Positions 55,758-64,000 of a stretch of DNA of 64,000 nt are shown piece after piece. The stretch covers positions 1 through 64,000 of the forward strand of contig CAMFLR010000017.1 in NCBI GenBank assembly GCA_945957605.1, read 5' to 3'. The notes under the pieces are model-generated. The model saw nothing but the letters and a program-made list of their open reading frames with translations. It did not search any database and was not told where the DNA came from. Source of the stretch: an uncultured Isosphaeraceae bacterium (lineage in GTDB: Bacteria > Planctomycetota > Planctomycetia > Isosphaerales > Isosphaeraceae). Position numbers and translations under genes: made by a program. Within the stretch, counting starts at the first letter, position 1, and each line of letters begins with the position of its first letter.

Positions 55758-56842
55758 GTGGAATGTCTCTCACAGATGTCAGTTCAAACTACTAGCTTTG
55801 AGCAGCTGAGCTCTAACCATTGCGATGTGGCTCAGAGCAGTTGCTTCACCTCATACACTAGTAAGTTTTTGAATTGCTTCATTAATTACGCTGCGGCCGA
55901 GGGTCGCACGAATCTGAATGTTCTTGGTTCAGTTCTTATGTCTTACAAGAAAAGAGAAGAAAGGAAGGCCCCTGCGAGTTTACGAGCAGGAGCCTTCTCT
56001 AAATCTAGGTTTTTGAAAGCATGTATTAGTTAACATCGATTCCTTTAGTCGCCTAGACATCCTATACTTCCGTCCCGTAGCGCCGCCGTCGTTGCGAGGA
56101 AGCGCGTCTGTTCATGCAGAGAAGAGTCCGGCCTGGGAGTCTTAAACAGCTTCGGTTCCCTTGGCACCTATCTGCCCCGCACAAGCCATCGATTCCGGCA
56201 CTGACACGCCGCTTGGTCTTTCAACACCTCGCCTTCTCGCAGGCTGCGCAGCGTGTCAACAAATTGCTTACGTGGAACATCGCAGAGAAATACCGAGCTC
56301 GCATCCGCGCAGCAGCCGAGTTGCTCGAACTATGCCCAGTTTTGAAACTCGAAGGATTGTCCTTCGCTTTACTCCGATTGCAGAGCCGGGCCGTGTGCAC
56401 GTGGACTGACGTACTGCGTCGCTTGAAACGATCAGCTGATGAGCGAAACATATAAGTAGTGTCTGTATTGAAGCGCGATCCGGACCTGAAAGATCTCGCC
56501 ACCCGAGTCGAACATGACCTTTCTATCGTCAGGAACGAAAGGCCAAAAACCTCGCTTGATATTCTTGGTCGAGCGCAGAGGTGAGCCTTGCGCCTGCACG
56601 GGCGCGGCCAATGGATTCTGATCTGTGCGTCGCGTTGCTTGTAAACTGGTCCGACTTTCTGCGCCGTTTGCTTGAAAATCGAAGTGTCGCTACTCTTCCC
56701 CTGCCTCGCTCGTTTTGTAGGACCGGTGATCGACGACAACCGGACCAAGTGGATTACACCAAGGCACTGGGGCTAGCCGCCCGCGTACGTCGCACGGCGC
56801 TGAACGGGCCAAACACTCGTATTTCAGATTGGAGGACATCGC
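55758..56842. other. 1.1 kb without a supportable gene
   Basis: It lies between the repeat tract and the excisionase gene. The largest frames (56114-56455 plus, 56221-56748 minus) overlap each other on opposite strands and have no domain. The terminator-like hairpin at 55964-55997 suggests that a transcript on the minus strand ends here. Confidence 0.45.
55945..55997 (-). terminator. intrinsic terminator on the minus strand
   Basis: GAAGGCTCCTGC and GCAGGGGCCTTC (11 of 12 pairs) fold around a 10-base loop at 55997-55964, and the minus strand continues CTTTCTTCTCTTTTCTTG, a T-rich tail. It would end a leftward transcript, though no clear gene lies upstream on that strand. Confidence 0.5.
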
Positions 56843-57067
56843 GTGAAAAGTTGGGCACCGGAAAATGCAGTCGATGAGGCCTCGGGAGCGGAATTTCCTC
56901 GACTGGCGTATCGCCTGAATGATCTCCCCGCCGTGTTGGGCGTGTCGCGACGCACGCTTGAGCGTGAACGATCGGCAGGGCGATTTCCCAGGCCTGACCG
57001 AATCATGGGTAAAATGCCTTTGTGGTCTGAAGCCACGATTCGCGAATGGCTTGAGGGGAAGGGTTGA
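56843..57067 (+). CDS. excisionase / AlpA-type helix-turn-helix protein
   Basis: GTG 56843 has GGAGG 7 bases upstream. The 74-residue product contains YRLNDLPAVLGVSRRTLERE, a winged helix-turn-helix start, then RFPRPDRIMGKMPLWSEATI and REWLEGKG, the AlpA/MerR-like excisionase pattern. It stands 63 bases before the integrase start on the same strand, the usual place of a recombination directionality factor. Confidence 0.85.
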   Translation: MKSWAPENAVDEASGAEFPRLAYRLNDLPAVLGVSRRTLERERSAGRFPRPDRIMGKMPLWSEATIREWLEGKG

Positions 57068-57130
57068 TCTAATGAGTGGCTCCCGTGTCGAACAGTTATC
57101 CGCGAATTGACCCACCAAAGGAATAAGACG

Positions 57131-58630
57131 ATGGCATCTTTGCGCAAGCGGGGCAAGCACTGGTATTACCGATACGTTGATGCGAACGGCATCTCGCGCG
57201 AGCGGAAGGGGTGTCCCGACCGGCGGGAAACCGAAGCATTGGCCGCAGGTTGCGAGGCGGAGGTCGCGAAGGCCAAGGCGGGGTTGATCGATCCGAAGGA
57301 TCTCCTTTTGCGCGAACACGAGCAGCGTCCAATTGCGAATCATCTCGCCGACTGGAAGCGCGATATGCTGGCTCGTGGAAAAACGGCACGTCACGCAGAG
57401 CAGTTTCTTGAGCGTGCAGGAAAACTCGCAGCACTATCACACGGTTCCAAGCTGAGCGATCTTGAGACGAACCGAACCAGGCGAGCGATCGAGCGTGCAT
57501 CAACGGCCCTGGCCAAATCACTGAACTCGACGCATTTATCTGATCTGACTCCCGACAGGGTTCAAGCCGCACTGGCCGTCCTGCGCAATGCTGGCAAGTC
57601 GAATCAGACCGTGAACCACTATCGAGCAGCGCTTAGGGCTTTCGCTCATTGGGCGGTCGACAAAGGCCGCTTGAACACCAGCCCCTTGCGGGGCGTGAAA
57701 GGATTCAACGTCGAGGAAGATCGTCGCCACGAACGACGGAGTTTGACCGATGCCGAGCTCACCAGCCTGATCGCCACTGCGCAAAACGGTCCTGATGTGT
57801 GGGGCATGTCGGGCTCGCTACGGGCAATGGCGTACCGTCTGGCTGCAGCGACTGGTTTTCGCGCGTCAGAGATTCGCTCGTTGACGCCGGAGTCGTTTCA
57901 ACTCACCCGATCGGCACCAGTCGTGCTCTTGCGTGCCAGCGCGACGAAGAATCGTCGGCCGGTGGAACAGCCGCTATCCCAGGCGATCGTGGCGGACCTG
58001 ATGAGTTGGCTAAGCGACAAGACGCCAGGAGCGCCGGCGCTCCCACTTCATCATGAGACGGCCAAGGCCATGAAGACTGACCTCGAAGCGGCTGGGATCG
58101 AGTATGAGACTGAAGAGGGCGTGGCGGACTTTCATTCTCTGCGTGCTTACTTTGTCTCGGCGCTTGTGAGATCAGGTGCCAGTATCAAGGAAGTTCAAAC
58201 ACTGGCACGGCACGCCAAACCGCAGACGACCCTCGCTCATTATGCCAAGGTTTCAGCGCATGAGTTGAGGAAGGCCGTCGATGCGCTTCCCGCTCCGGCG
58301 GTGATGCCCGCCCGCCGATTCGCGATCGACTTGAGGAGCGAGGCTGATCAACCTATAGGCATGCGATTTGCCCATCCCTTGCCCATCGCAGGGGACGGAG
58401 AGGGTCATATTGAGTCGGAGAGTGGCGGAATCGCACCTCAGGACCCTCAAAAGCACAAAACGCCCGAAGTTCCAGTAGTGGCGGAACTTGGGCGTCAACT
58501 GGCGGTCACAGACGGTTCTGGAACGGAGAGGGGGGGATTCGAACCCCCGAAGGGCTGTGACACCCTTAACGGTTTAGCAAACCGCCGCTTTCGACCACTC
58601 AGCCACCTCTCCAGACTGCACGCGAATTAA
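57131..58630 (+). CDS. tyrosine recombinase (integrase), reading through the tRNA-Ser
   Basis: ATG 57131 (499 residues) has AAAGGAA upstream. A short N-terminal strand part (MASLRKRGKHWYYRYVDANG) is followed by a SAM-like core-binding domain (ALAVLRNAGKSNQTVNHYRAA). The catalytic domain shows Arg in GFRASEIRSL, Lys in RASATKNRR, H-x-x-R in DFHSLRAYF, His in LARHAKPQTTLAHY and the nucleophile Tyr in AHYAKV near 369. About 125 residues follow the Tyr, far more than usual; residues about 465-494 are the antisense translation of the tRNA-Ser gene. So the integrase frame ends in host DNA after passing the attachment site. It explains the integration at this tRNA. Confidence 0.92.
   Translation: MASLRKRGKHWYYRYVDANGISRERKGCPDRRETEALAAGCEAEVAKAKAGLIDPKDLLLREHEQRPIANHLADWKRDMLARGKTARHAEQFLERAGKLAALSHGSKLSDLETNRTRRAIERASTALAKSLNSTHLSDLTPDRVQAALAVLRNAGKSNQTVNHYRAALRAFAHWAVDKGRLNTSPLRGVKGFNVEEDRRHERRSLTDAELTSLIATAQNGPDVWGMSGSLRAMAYRLAAATGFRASEIRSLTPESFQLTRSAPVVLLRASATKNRRPVEQPLSQAIVADLMSWLSDKTPGAPALPLHHETAKAMKTDLEAAGIEYETEEGVADFHSLRAYFVSALVRSGASIKEVQTLARHAKPQTTLAHYAKVSAHELRKAVDALPAPAVMPARRFAIDLRSEADQPIGMRFAHPLPIAGDGEGHIESESGGIAPQDPQKHKTPEVPVVAELGRQLAVTDGSGTERGGFEPPKGCDTLNGLANRRFRPLSHLSRLHAN
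58524..58612 (-). tRNA. tRNA-Ser(GCT)
   Basis: An 89-nt cloverleaf with acceptor GGAGAGG/CCTCTCC, anticodon loop TTGCTAA (GCT) between CGGT/ACCG stems, a long class II variable arm (AAGGGTGTCACAGCCCTT) and a T arm GGGGG-TTCGAAT-CCCCC. CCA is not encoded. Its 3' end points to the integrase and its neighbouring element, the usual side for integration. It lies wholly inside the integrase frame, antisense. Confidence 0.95.
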
Positions 58631-58697
58631 CGCGTGCGTCGCATGGCCGAAGCTATCAAACCCGGCAACGCATCGTCAATCCGAAATGCCCCGTTTC

Positions 58698-60248
58698 TCA
58701 GTTTTCACGCTCGGGTTGTGCGGGTGGTGTGGTTTCGCGACGCTTCGATTGCTCGAATGGGCTTGATGCGTCGTTCGTGGGAGGAACTGTCGCCGGTTCT
58801 CCAGTTGTTCCGGAACCTCCGATGGCTCCGCAGCCGACCGATCGCTCCAACGACGCAAGTGCTTTGCCCAGTTCGGCCTCGGTCTGGGCGATTTGCAGCT
58901 CGGTTTGCAGAACCTCGCGAAGCGCTGAGAGCACTGTGGGATAGTCGACGTTGGATTTCGCATAGTCGCTCTGCGCGAGTTTGAGCGTCTCCTTCGCTCG
59001 AGGCTGGATGCTTTCGCGGAGGAGCGAGAGGACGTGATTCTGGACCTTGGCCTGTGTCATGTAATCCTTGATCTCAGCGAGGATTACGTCGCGCTGGGCT
59101 TCGAAGAGCCGCGTATCGGCCAGTTTGCGCTCGGTTGCCTCGGCGACTCCGGCTCGGTACTTGTTCTTGTAAATCGGCAGGTTGAAGCCGACGACAAAGC
59201 CTACGTTGGGTGTACCCGACGCGGTTTGGGGCGTCACGGCGTTGGTTTTTTCCATGTCCATGTATGTGAGGCCAAGCGTTACGTTCGGCTTCGACCGTTT
59301 TTTCGCTAACTCGACGGCGGTTTCGTCGCGGGCAATCGCGGCCAGGCGCCCTTGAAGCTCGGGGCTGGCCGCGAGGGCCATTTGGTTCAGACGATCAATT
59401 TCCGCCGGCACGGTGCCGAGCGTAACAGATTTTAGCGTAAAGAGTTCGGTATCGGGATCGACGTGAAGTTGCTTGGCGAGAACGGCGCGGGCAGAGGCGA
59501 TCCCCATGTCGGTCGAGGCGATTTCGCGGTCGAGTTCGGTAAGCAAAACCTCGGAGCGAATCACGTCGGCCTGGGTTCCGCCGGTTTTGAGACGGCTCTG
59601 GGCGATTGCGCGGAAATCTTCGAGGATTTTGCGATTCTCACCGAGAACTTCGGACGTCCGGAGGCCGGCGTAAAGGTCGTAATAAGCTCGCTTTACGGCG
59701 GTGACGGCATCGAGTTGTGCGGCGGCGAGTTCGGCGAGGGCGACGCGTACATCTTGGTCGGCTGCGACACCGCGGAGGCGGAGCGTGCCGTACCAGGGGA
59801 ATTGTTGCGCGAGCGTGAGGTTGTATGGGTTGTAACCCATCAATGAGTACTGAGGCGCGACGCTTGGGATTGGGAAGATTGTGTTCGAGGCGACGGGGTC
59901 GTCGAGAACGGTGACTTGCGGAATGCGGTACCGCAGCGAGCGGACGTTGTGAAACGCGGCCTGAACGGTCCGGTTCTCGCGTAGGGCGCGGTCGATGAAC
60001 GACTCGACCGGCTGAGGACCGCTGAAATCGATGCGGGGCGGACCTGAGGGAATCGCAACTCGAATCGCCTGAGGCAGTAGCGGCGGTTCGGTGGCGTGCG
60101 TGTGATTCGCCTGTGCGACAGCGAGGTCACGTTCGGCGGAGGGTAACTCGCGCCAGCGGATGAGCTGTGCGCAGCCGATCGGAGCGATCGCGGGAGCGAT
60201 CAGCGCCATGCGCAACCATGCTCCGAAGCCTCGCGAATTCACGCTCAT
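58698..60248 (-). CDS. TolC-family outer-membrane efflux lipoprotein
   Basis: ATG 60248 (516 residues) has AAGGAACAGG upstream. The start GFGAWLRMALIAPAIAPIGC looks like a lipoprotein signal with Cys after IG. The body has two TolC-like halves of long amphipathic helices with the motifs YNLTLAQQFPWYGTLRLRG (first repeat) and VGFVVGFNLPIYKNKYRAGV (second), ending in long heptads (YPTVLSALREVLQTELQIAQ). It forms an outer-membrane channel for tripartite exporters; no pump or adaptor gene adjoins. It lies outside the element, just beyond the tRNA. Confidence 0.9.
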   Translation of the reverse strand: MSVNSRGFGAWLRMALIAPAIAPIGCAQLIRWRELPSAERDLAVAQANHTHATEPPLLPQAIRVAIPSGPPRIDFSGPQPVESFIDRALRENRTVQAAFHNVRSLRYRIPQVTVLDDPVASNTIFPIPSVAPQYSLMGYNPYNLTLAQQFPWYGTLRLRGVAADQDVRVALAELAAAQLDAVTAVKRAYYDLYAGLRTSEVLGENRKILEDFRAIAQSRLKTGGTQADVIRSEVLLTELDREIASTDMGIASARAVLAKQLHVDPDTELFTLKSVTLGTVPAEIDRLNQMALAASPELQGRLAAIARDETAVELAKKRSKPNVTLGLTYMDMEKTNAVTPQTASGTPNVGFVVGFNLPIYKNKYRAGVAEATERKLADTRLFEAQRDVILAEIKDYMTQAKVQNHVLSLLRESIQPRAKETLKLAQSDYAKSNVDYPTVLSALREVLQTELQIAQTEAELGKALASLERSVGCGAIGGSGTTGEPATVPPTNDASSPFEQSKRRETTPPAQPEREN

Positions 60249-60489
60249 CCTGTTCCTTGGCACGATGCGGGCAATCGGCGCAATCGCCAATCTCTCCCTA
60301 CTTCCATCGGCGAGTGCGGCTTCGGCACTTTGATTTGCACTACCCTTTTACACGCCAGCGTCGGCAAAGTTTGCCAGGCGTATGTAGGTCGCCATGGTTG
60401 GCGTGCGAGGTGAGTTCGGCGGGCTCTTTACACGGTCGCTCAGGTGCCTGAGCATTGAGGCGAATTCGCGTCGTCAAGGAGTCGTGGAA

Positions 60490-61926
60490 ATGCGATCGAT
60501 GGTGCAATGGGTGCTGGGGCTGCTCGTTATCGCATGGGTTCCACCCGTCCAAGCCCAGCCGGGCGGTTGGAAGGCCGGCGTGGCGCGTGCGGTTGCGACG
60601 CCCAAGACGAGCGTATGGCTTGCCGGATATGGCACAAAGCGTCCTCCCGATGGCAAGCTGCACGACCTGTGGATCAAGGCTCTTGCGCTCGAAGATCCGC
60701 AAGGGAAGCGGGCCGTGCTCATCACCAGTGATTTTCAGGGTGTACCCAAGGAGATGAGCGACCGCGTTTTTGCCCAGCTAAAGTCGAAGTATCAGCTCGA
60801 ACGTGATCAGATCATGATCACGTTTTCGCATAATCACTGCGGGCCGCGTTTGGGGCTCGATCTCGTCGACTATTATCCGATCGAAGACGAGCAGGTTCGA
60901 CTCGTTGATGAATACACGTCGGAGATGGTCGAGCGGCTTGTTGCAGTTGTTGGTGAGTCGCTTCAAAAACTTGCTCCGGCGACGCTCGATCAGGGCGAAG
61001 GAAAGGCGACGTTTGCCGTCAATCGCCGCGATAATCGCGAGGCCGAGGTTCCGGATTTGATTGCCAGGAAGATTCCGCTCAAGGGAGTCGTCGACCATTC
61101 TGTACCCGTGCTTCGGGTGACGGGTGCGAATGGGCAGATCGTCGCGATTCTGTTTGGCTACGCCTGTCATCCCACGACGCTCAGCTTTACGACGTGGTGT
61201 GGAGACTATCCTGGCTTCGCGCAATTGCTCATCGAGAAGAATCATCCTGGTGCGCAGGCGATGTTCGTGAACACGTGCGGCGGCGACCAGAATCCCCTGC
61301 CCCGCCGGACGGTTGAGCTTTGCGAGGATTATGGGCGGCAGCTTGCGGAAGGAGTTGAACATGCTCTGAAGCAGCCGATGAAGCCAGTCTCGGCGAAGTT
61401 GCGGACGGCGTTTCGTTATGTCGATCTTGCATACGATCATGTCATGACGCGAAAAGAACTTGAGACTTTTTCTCGCGATGCGAATGCGATACGCCAACGC
61501 TGGGCGGTGAGGATGCTCAAGAAGCTCGATGGGGGAGAAAAGTTTTCGAGCACCTATCCTTATCCGCTCCATGCGTGGCGGCTGGGGAACGAGATGCTGG
61601 TGGTTGGTATGGGCGCCGAAACGGTGGTTGATTACGCGTTAAGATTCAAGCGTGAATTCGGCCCTGGGACGTGGGTTTGCGGCTATGCCGACGACATGAT
61701 TTCGTACATCCCTTCGCGCAGAGTCTGGGAAGAAGGCGGCTACGAGGGCGGCAGCAATCTGTTCGAGTATGGACGCCCTGCTCTGCGATGGGCAGGAGAT
61801 ATTGAAGACCGCATTGCAGGTGGCGTGGGAGAGCTTGTTAAAGAGGTTGGTGCAGCTTCACTTCGTGCTGGAACTTTCGATCCGCGCAAGGCCGAAGAAA
61901 TGCGTCGGCAAAGCGTGCAGAGGTAA
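60490..61926 (+). CDS. neutral/alkaline ceramidase-family hydrolase
   Basis: ATG 60490 has AAGGAG upstream and a signal peptide (MRSMVQWVLGLLVIAWVPPV, cut near AQA). The body matches the PF04734 family: KAGVARAVATPKTSVWLAGY, VLITSDFQGVP, the zinc-binding FSHNHCGPRLG (H-x-H), FGYACHPTTL and FVNTCGGDQNPLP with the active-site Ser replaced by Cys/Thr-type residues. Active neutral ceramidases split ceramide into sphingosine and fatty acid; planctomycetes have many such paralogues whose substrates are unknown. 478 residues, a family-typical length without the C-terminal Ig-like domain. Secreted or periplasmic. Confidence 0.85.
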   Translation: MRSMVQWVLGLLVIAWVPPVQAQPGGWKAGVARAVATPKTSVWLAGYGTKRPPDGKLHDLWIKALALEDPQGKRAVLITSDFQGVPKEMSDRVFAQLKSKYQLERDQIMITFSHNHCGPRLGLDLVDYYPIEDEQVRLVDEYTSEMVERLVAVVGESLQKLAPATLDQGEGKATFAVNRRDNREAEVPDLIARKIPLKGVVDHSVPVLRVTGANGQIVAILFGYACHPTTLSFTTWCGDYPGFAQLLIEKNHPGAQAMFVNTCGGDQNPLPRRTVELCEDYGRQLAEGVEHALKQPMKPVSAKLRTAFRYVDLAYDHVMTRKELETFSRDANAIRQRWAVRMLKKLDGGEKFSSTYPYPLHAWRLGNEMLVVGMGAETVVDYALRFKREFGPGTWVCGYADDMISYIPSRRVWEEGGYEGGSNLFEYGRPALRWAGDIEDRIAGGVGELVKEVGAASLRAGTFDPRKAEEMRRQSVQR

Positions 61927-62004
61927 TTGGAGTGTCTGGCTAGTCCTGCGTGTTGGTCAGTAAGGTAAGTTTGACGTCGTCATTGAGTTGATTGGTGGTT
62001 GAGC

Positions 62005-62358
62005 ATGATAGATGAAAAAATCAGAATCTGGTGGCCATTTCCGGTGCCGCCCCTCGATCGTCAAACTCAAGAGATGAAGGTCAAGATTGCTTTCCTCGAG
62101 GAAGCTAGTCGGAACGGTCTTAGATCTTATGTGGAACGAGATGACTGCGGTGCGGTTTCGTCTGACGGTAGGGAAGTCCGCCTGGTGTGGAGAGGAAAGT
62201 GTCGTACGGAGTTGCTGCTAATAAATGAGGCGACCGTCGAAAAGAGAGAGTTATTCGCCGATGTTTCCGAAGGAGTTGCATTTCGTCAAGCTTCAGCCGA
62301 AGCGTTGGCCTGGTTGCTTTCGTCTGCGTCTTTGCCGGAAGCGGAGACTCCGGGATAA
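62005..62358 (+). CDS. protein of unknown function
   Basis: The 117-residue product (MIDEKIRIWWPFPVPPLDRQ, VRLVWRGKCRTELLLINEATV, SAEALAWLLSSASLPE) has no domain I can name. The frame also opens at TTG 61999. Composition is ordinary and it lies between two clear chromosomal genes, so it is probably real. Confidence 0.55.
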   Translation: MIDEKIRIWWPFPVPPLDRQTQEMKVKIAFLEEASRNGLRSYVERDDCGAVSSDGREVRLVWRGKCRTELLLINEATVEKRELFADVSEGVAFRQASAEALAWLLSSASLPEAETPG

Positions 62359-62789
62359 GCAAAGTGAATTCTTTTGGCATTGTCGCAGCCACCCACGCAT
62401 CCTGCTTGCCCTCTGATCTCGTCGGTAGCCTCTGGCATTAAAGATTGATGTGTGAATTCGGCGCGATTATTGCGCAATTCCGCCATCTTTTGCTTTCGCC
62501 TAGGCGATCGGCGTTTTATAACATGGGCTCGGCGCGGGCACCGTTGCGGCGCCTGCGTGCACCAGACGCGCGAATCAACAAGGCTCAAGATGGATTTCGC
62601 AGTGGTGGTCGAAATCAGCCCGTCGGGTGCCATTGGTAGGGGCTCACCAGTCTGCCCTAGGTGACGTCCAACACACTGGTTGCGTACAACCAGTGGCACC
62701 CAAAAAAGGTTGATCTGAGCGTGAGTATGGCTCGCTACCTCGAAGTCTATCATGAGCCAAAAACTATTGTCCCCGAGAACCACGCGGCC
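62359..62789. other. intergenic region before the peroxidase gene
   Basis: No supportable gene. An antisense frame at 62286-62897 overlaps both neighbours and looks like a shadow. Confidence 0.5.
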
Positions 62790-64000
62790 ATGTCCACACA
62801 AACGTCGCCCAGCCAGATTACGAAGGATTTGCAGCGCCAGCGCGATACCAGTCGCGATGGCTTCAAGAACAAGGTGCAGCTTTTCGCACTTACGCATTTC
62901 GGCCCCGTCTGGGCGGTCGTTCAGAAAATTGGCCCCGTGCGGCGCTGGCTAAATAACGCCATGCTCAATCTGGAAATTTACAAGACAAAAACGCGGCCAT
63001 ATGCGCTCTCGATGCTCCAGGATTACACCTCCTGGGAATCGCTAACCGACCGCACCTGGACCGGCCGGCACTTGCCCGCAAAGGATATCAGCAACGGCAA
63101 ACCCCTGCCCGATGCTGCTAAAGTCGCCGAGCTTTTCCGGCGCCACGGCCAGGAAGAGACGCTTTCGCCCAAATCAACGCTGCTCTTTTCTGACTTCGCT
63201 CAATGGTTTACCGACGGCTTTCTCCGCACCGTCTACGATTTCAACCGCGAGAATCGCCAGCTTAAAGGCACCGGTAAGAATAACTCGAACCACGACATCG
63301 ATCTCACACCTCTCTATGGCGTGAAGAAATCGATCACCGATGCAATTCGCTCGCGTGTTGGTGGCAAGTTCAAGAGCCAGATGATCAACGGCGAGGAATA
63401 CGCGCCGTTCTATTTCCAGAACGGCCAGGTGCCCGAGGAATTCAAGGAACTGTCAATCGCGGGGCTCGATCTCCATCCCGTCACGGACGAAGCCAAGGCG
63501 ACTCTCTTCGCGTTCGGCGGCGATCGTCCCAACGTACAGACCGGGTTCGCAGTGTTCAACACGCTCTTCATTCGCGAGCATAATCGCGTGGCGAGCGAAC
63601 TGGCGAAGCGAAATCCCACCTGGGACGACGAACGCCTTTTCCAAACAACGCGCAATATTATGATTGTTCTCTTGATGAAAATCGTCATCGAAGAATACAT
63701 CAATCATATCGCGCCTTATCACTTCAAATTCCGTGTCGATGCGCCGATTGAAGGCTCAACGCGGTGGTATCGCCAGAACTGGATGACGCTCGAATTCAAC
63801 TTGCTCTACCGCTGGCACGGCCTTGTGCCCAACACCGTGAACATGCCCGACGGCACCAAAGTTCCCGCCGCCGAAACGGTGTTCAACAACAGCCATCTGC
63901 TGAAATATGGTTTGGGCCCGATGATGGAAGCAGCCAGCAAGCAGCCGGCTGGTGATATCGGCCTGTTCAATACACCCGCGTTTCTCGTTTGGGTTGAACA
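62790..64000 (+). CDS. animal-type haem peroxidase (cyclooxygenase-like), 3' end outside window
   Basis: ATG 62790 is the first start after an in-frame TGA (62754-62756). The visible 403 residues match the peroxidase-cyclooxygenase superfamily: LFALTHFGPVWAVVQK, GGDRPNVQTGFAVFNTLFIR and EHNRVASELAKRNPTWDDER, ETVFNN, and the proximal-His helix MTLEFNLLYRWHGLVPNTV. The membrane-binding or EGF parts of animal COX are absent. Bacterial members oxidise fatty acids or halides; the substrate here is unknown. The gene runs beyond base 64000. Confidence 0.88.
   Translation, partial: MSTQTSPSQITKDLQRQRDTSRDGFKNKVQLFALTHFGPVWAVVQKIGPVRRWLNNAMLNLEIYKTKTRPYALSMLQDYTSWESLTDRTWTGRHLPAKDISNGKPLPDAAKVAELFRRHGQEETLSPKSTLLFSDFAQWFTDGFLRTVYDFNRENRQLKGTGKNNSNHDIDLTPLYGVKKSITDAIRSRVGGKFKSQMINGEEYAPFYFQNGQVPEEFKELSIAGLDLHPVTDEAKATLFAFGGDRPNVQTGFAVFNTLFIREHNRVASELAKRNPTWDDERLFQTTRNIMIVLLMKIVIEEYINHIAPYHFKFRVDAPIEGSTRWYRQNWMTLEFNLLYRWHGLVPNTVNMPDGTKVPAAETVFNNSHLLKYGLGPMMEAASKQPAGDIGLFNTPAFLVWVE

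Noticed and set aside
56221..56748. 175-codon minus-strand frame before the excisionase
   Set aside because: It overlaps a plus-strand frame of similar quality and has no domain; the region is left as non-coding.
58500..58640. Direct repeat of the tRNA-Ser 3' end elsewhere in the window (attL)
   Set aside because: Reading leftwards I found no second copy of GGATTCGAACCCCCG; the CAT tRNA at 34444 shares only GATTCGAAC, which is general to tRNAs.
62286..62897. 203-codon frame on the minus strand
   Set aside because: It overlaps a plus-strand gene and the start of the peroxidase gene; it looks like a shadow frame.

Overview
The window looks like a large accessory region of a planctomycete (Planctomycetota) chromosome. 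The clues are a DUF1580 helix-turn-helix protein, the DUF1257/DUF2997/AAA gene block, long stretches without genes, many decayed IS copies and a giant RHS protein. From about 58.6 kb to the right end the genes look like ordinary chromosomal genes: a TolC-like lipoprotein, a neutral ceramidase, a small unknown protein and an animal-type haem peroxidase that runs off the window. A tRNA-Ser(GCT) gene at 58524-58612 marks the junction. A tyrosine integrase (57131-58630) and an excisionase-like gene (56843-57067) abut it, so the DNA to the left is read as an element integrated at that tRNA. Its left end is not recognisable and may lie outside the window.

The outer parts of this region (1-12 kb and 48-58 kb) share the same dress. 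They carry replication-type and zinc-knuckle genes: two paralogous CxxxxCxxC proteins, a divergent DNA sliding-clamp-like protein, a DnaB-like helicase, DUF1580, and a Ycf35/DUF2997/Ycf46-like AAA operon with six further small genes. Scattered copies of a 26-bp palindrome (core GTTGATTAGCGCTAATCAAC) lie between the genes, and one stretch near 50.3-50.5 kb is packed with hairpins, including a 13-bp stem closed by a GCAA loop. A worn, cas-less CRISPR-like array (11781-12174) with a 71-bp period sits at the inner edge of the left part.

The middle (12-48 kb) is cargo. It holds a flavin monooxygenase/methyltransferase pair, a two-domain glycosyltransferase that seems to start at ATT, a 3203-residue RHS protein ending in a CdiA-type tRNase domain with a zinc-ribbon candidate immunity gene, and a glycosyltransferase-methyltransferase fusion. 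IS remnants (IS3, IS66, IS200/IS605, IS630), a YcaQ glycosylase and a tRNA with anticodon CAT follow.

From 46 kb back to 36 kb a one-strand defence cluster reads: catalytically dead long Argonaute, TIR-like effector (ATGA overlap), OLD/TOPRIM ATPase plus UvrD helicase (Gabija-like), a sulfur-binding-domain/HNH type IV restriction gene with a late frameshift, and a DUF3883 nuclease-like protein. A split Cas4-like gene lies next to it. Many neighbours are broken by stops or frameshifts, which suggests repeated insertion and decay.
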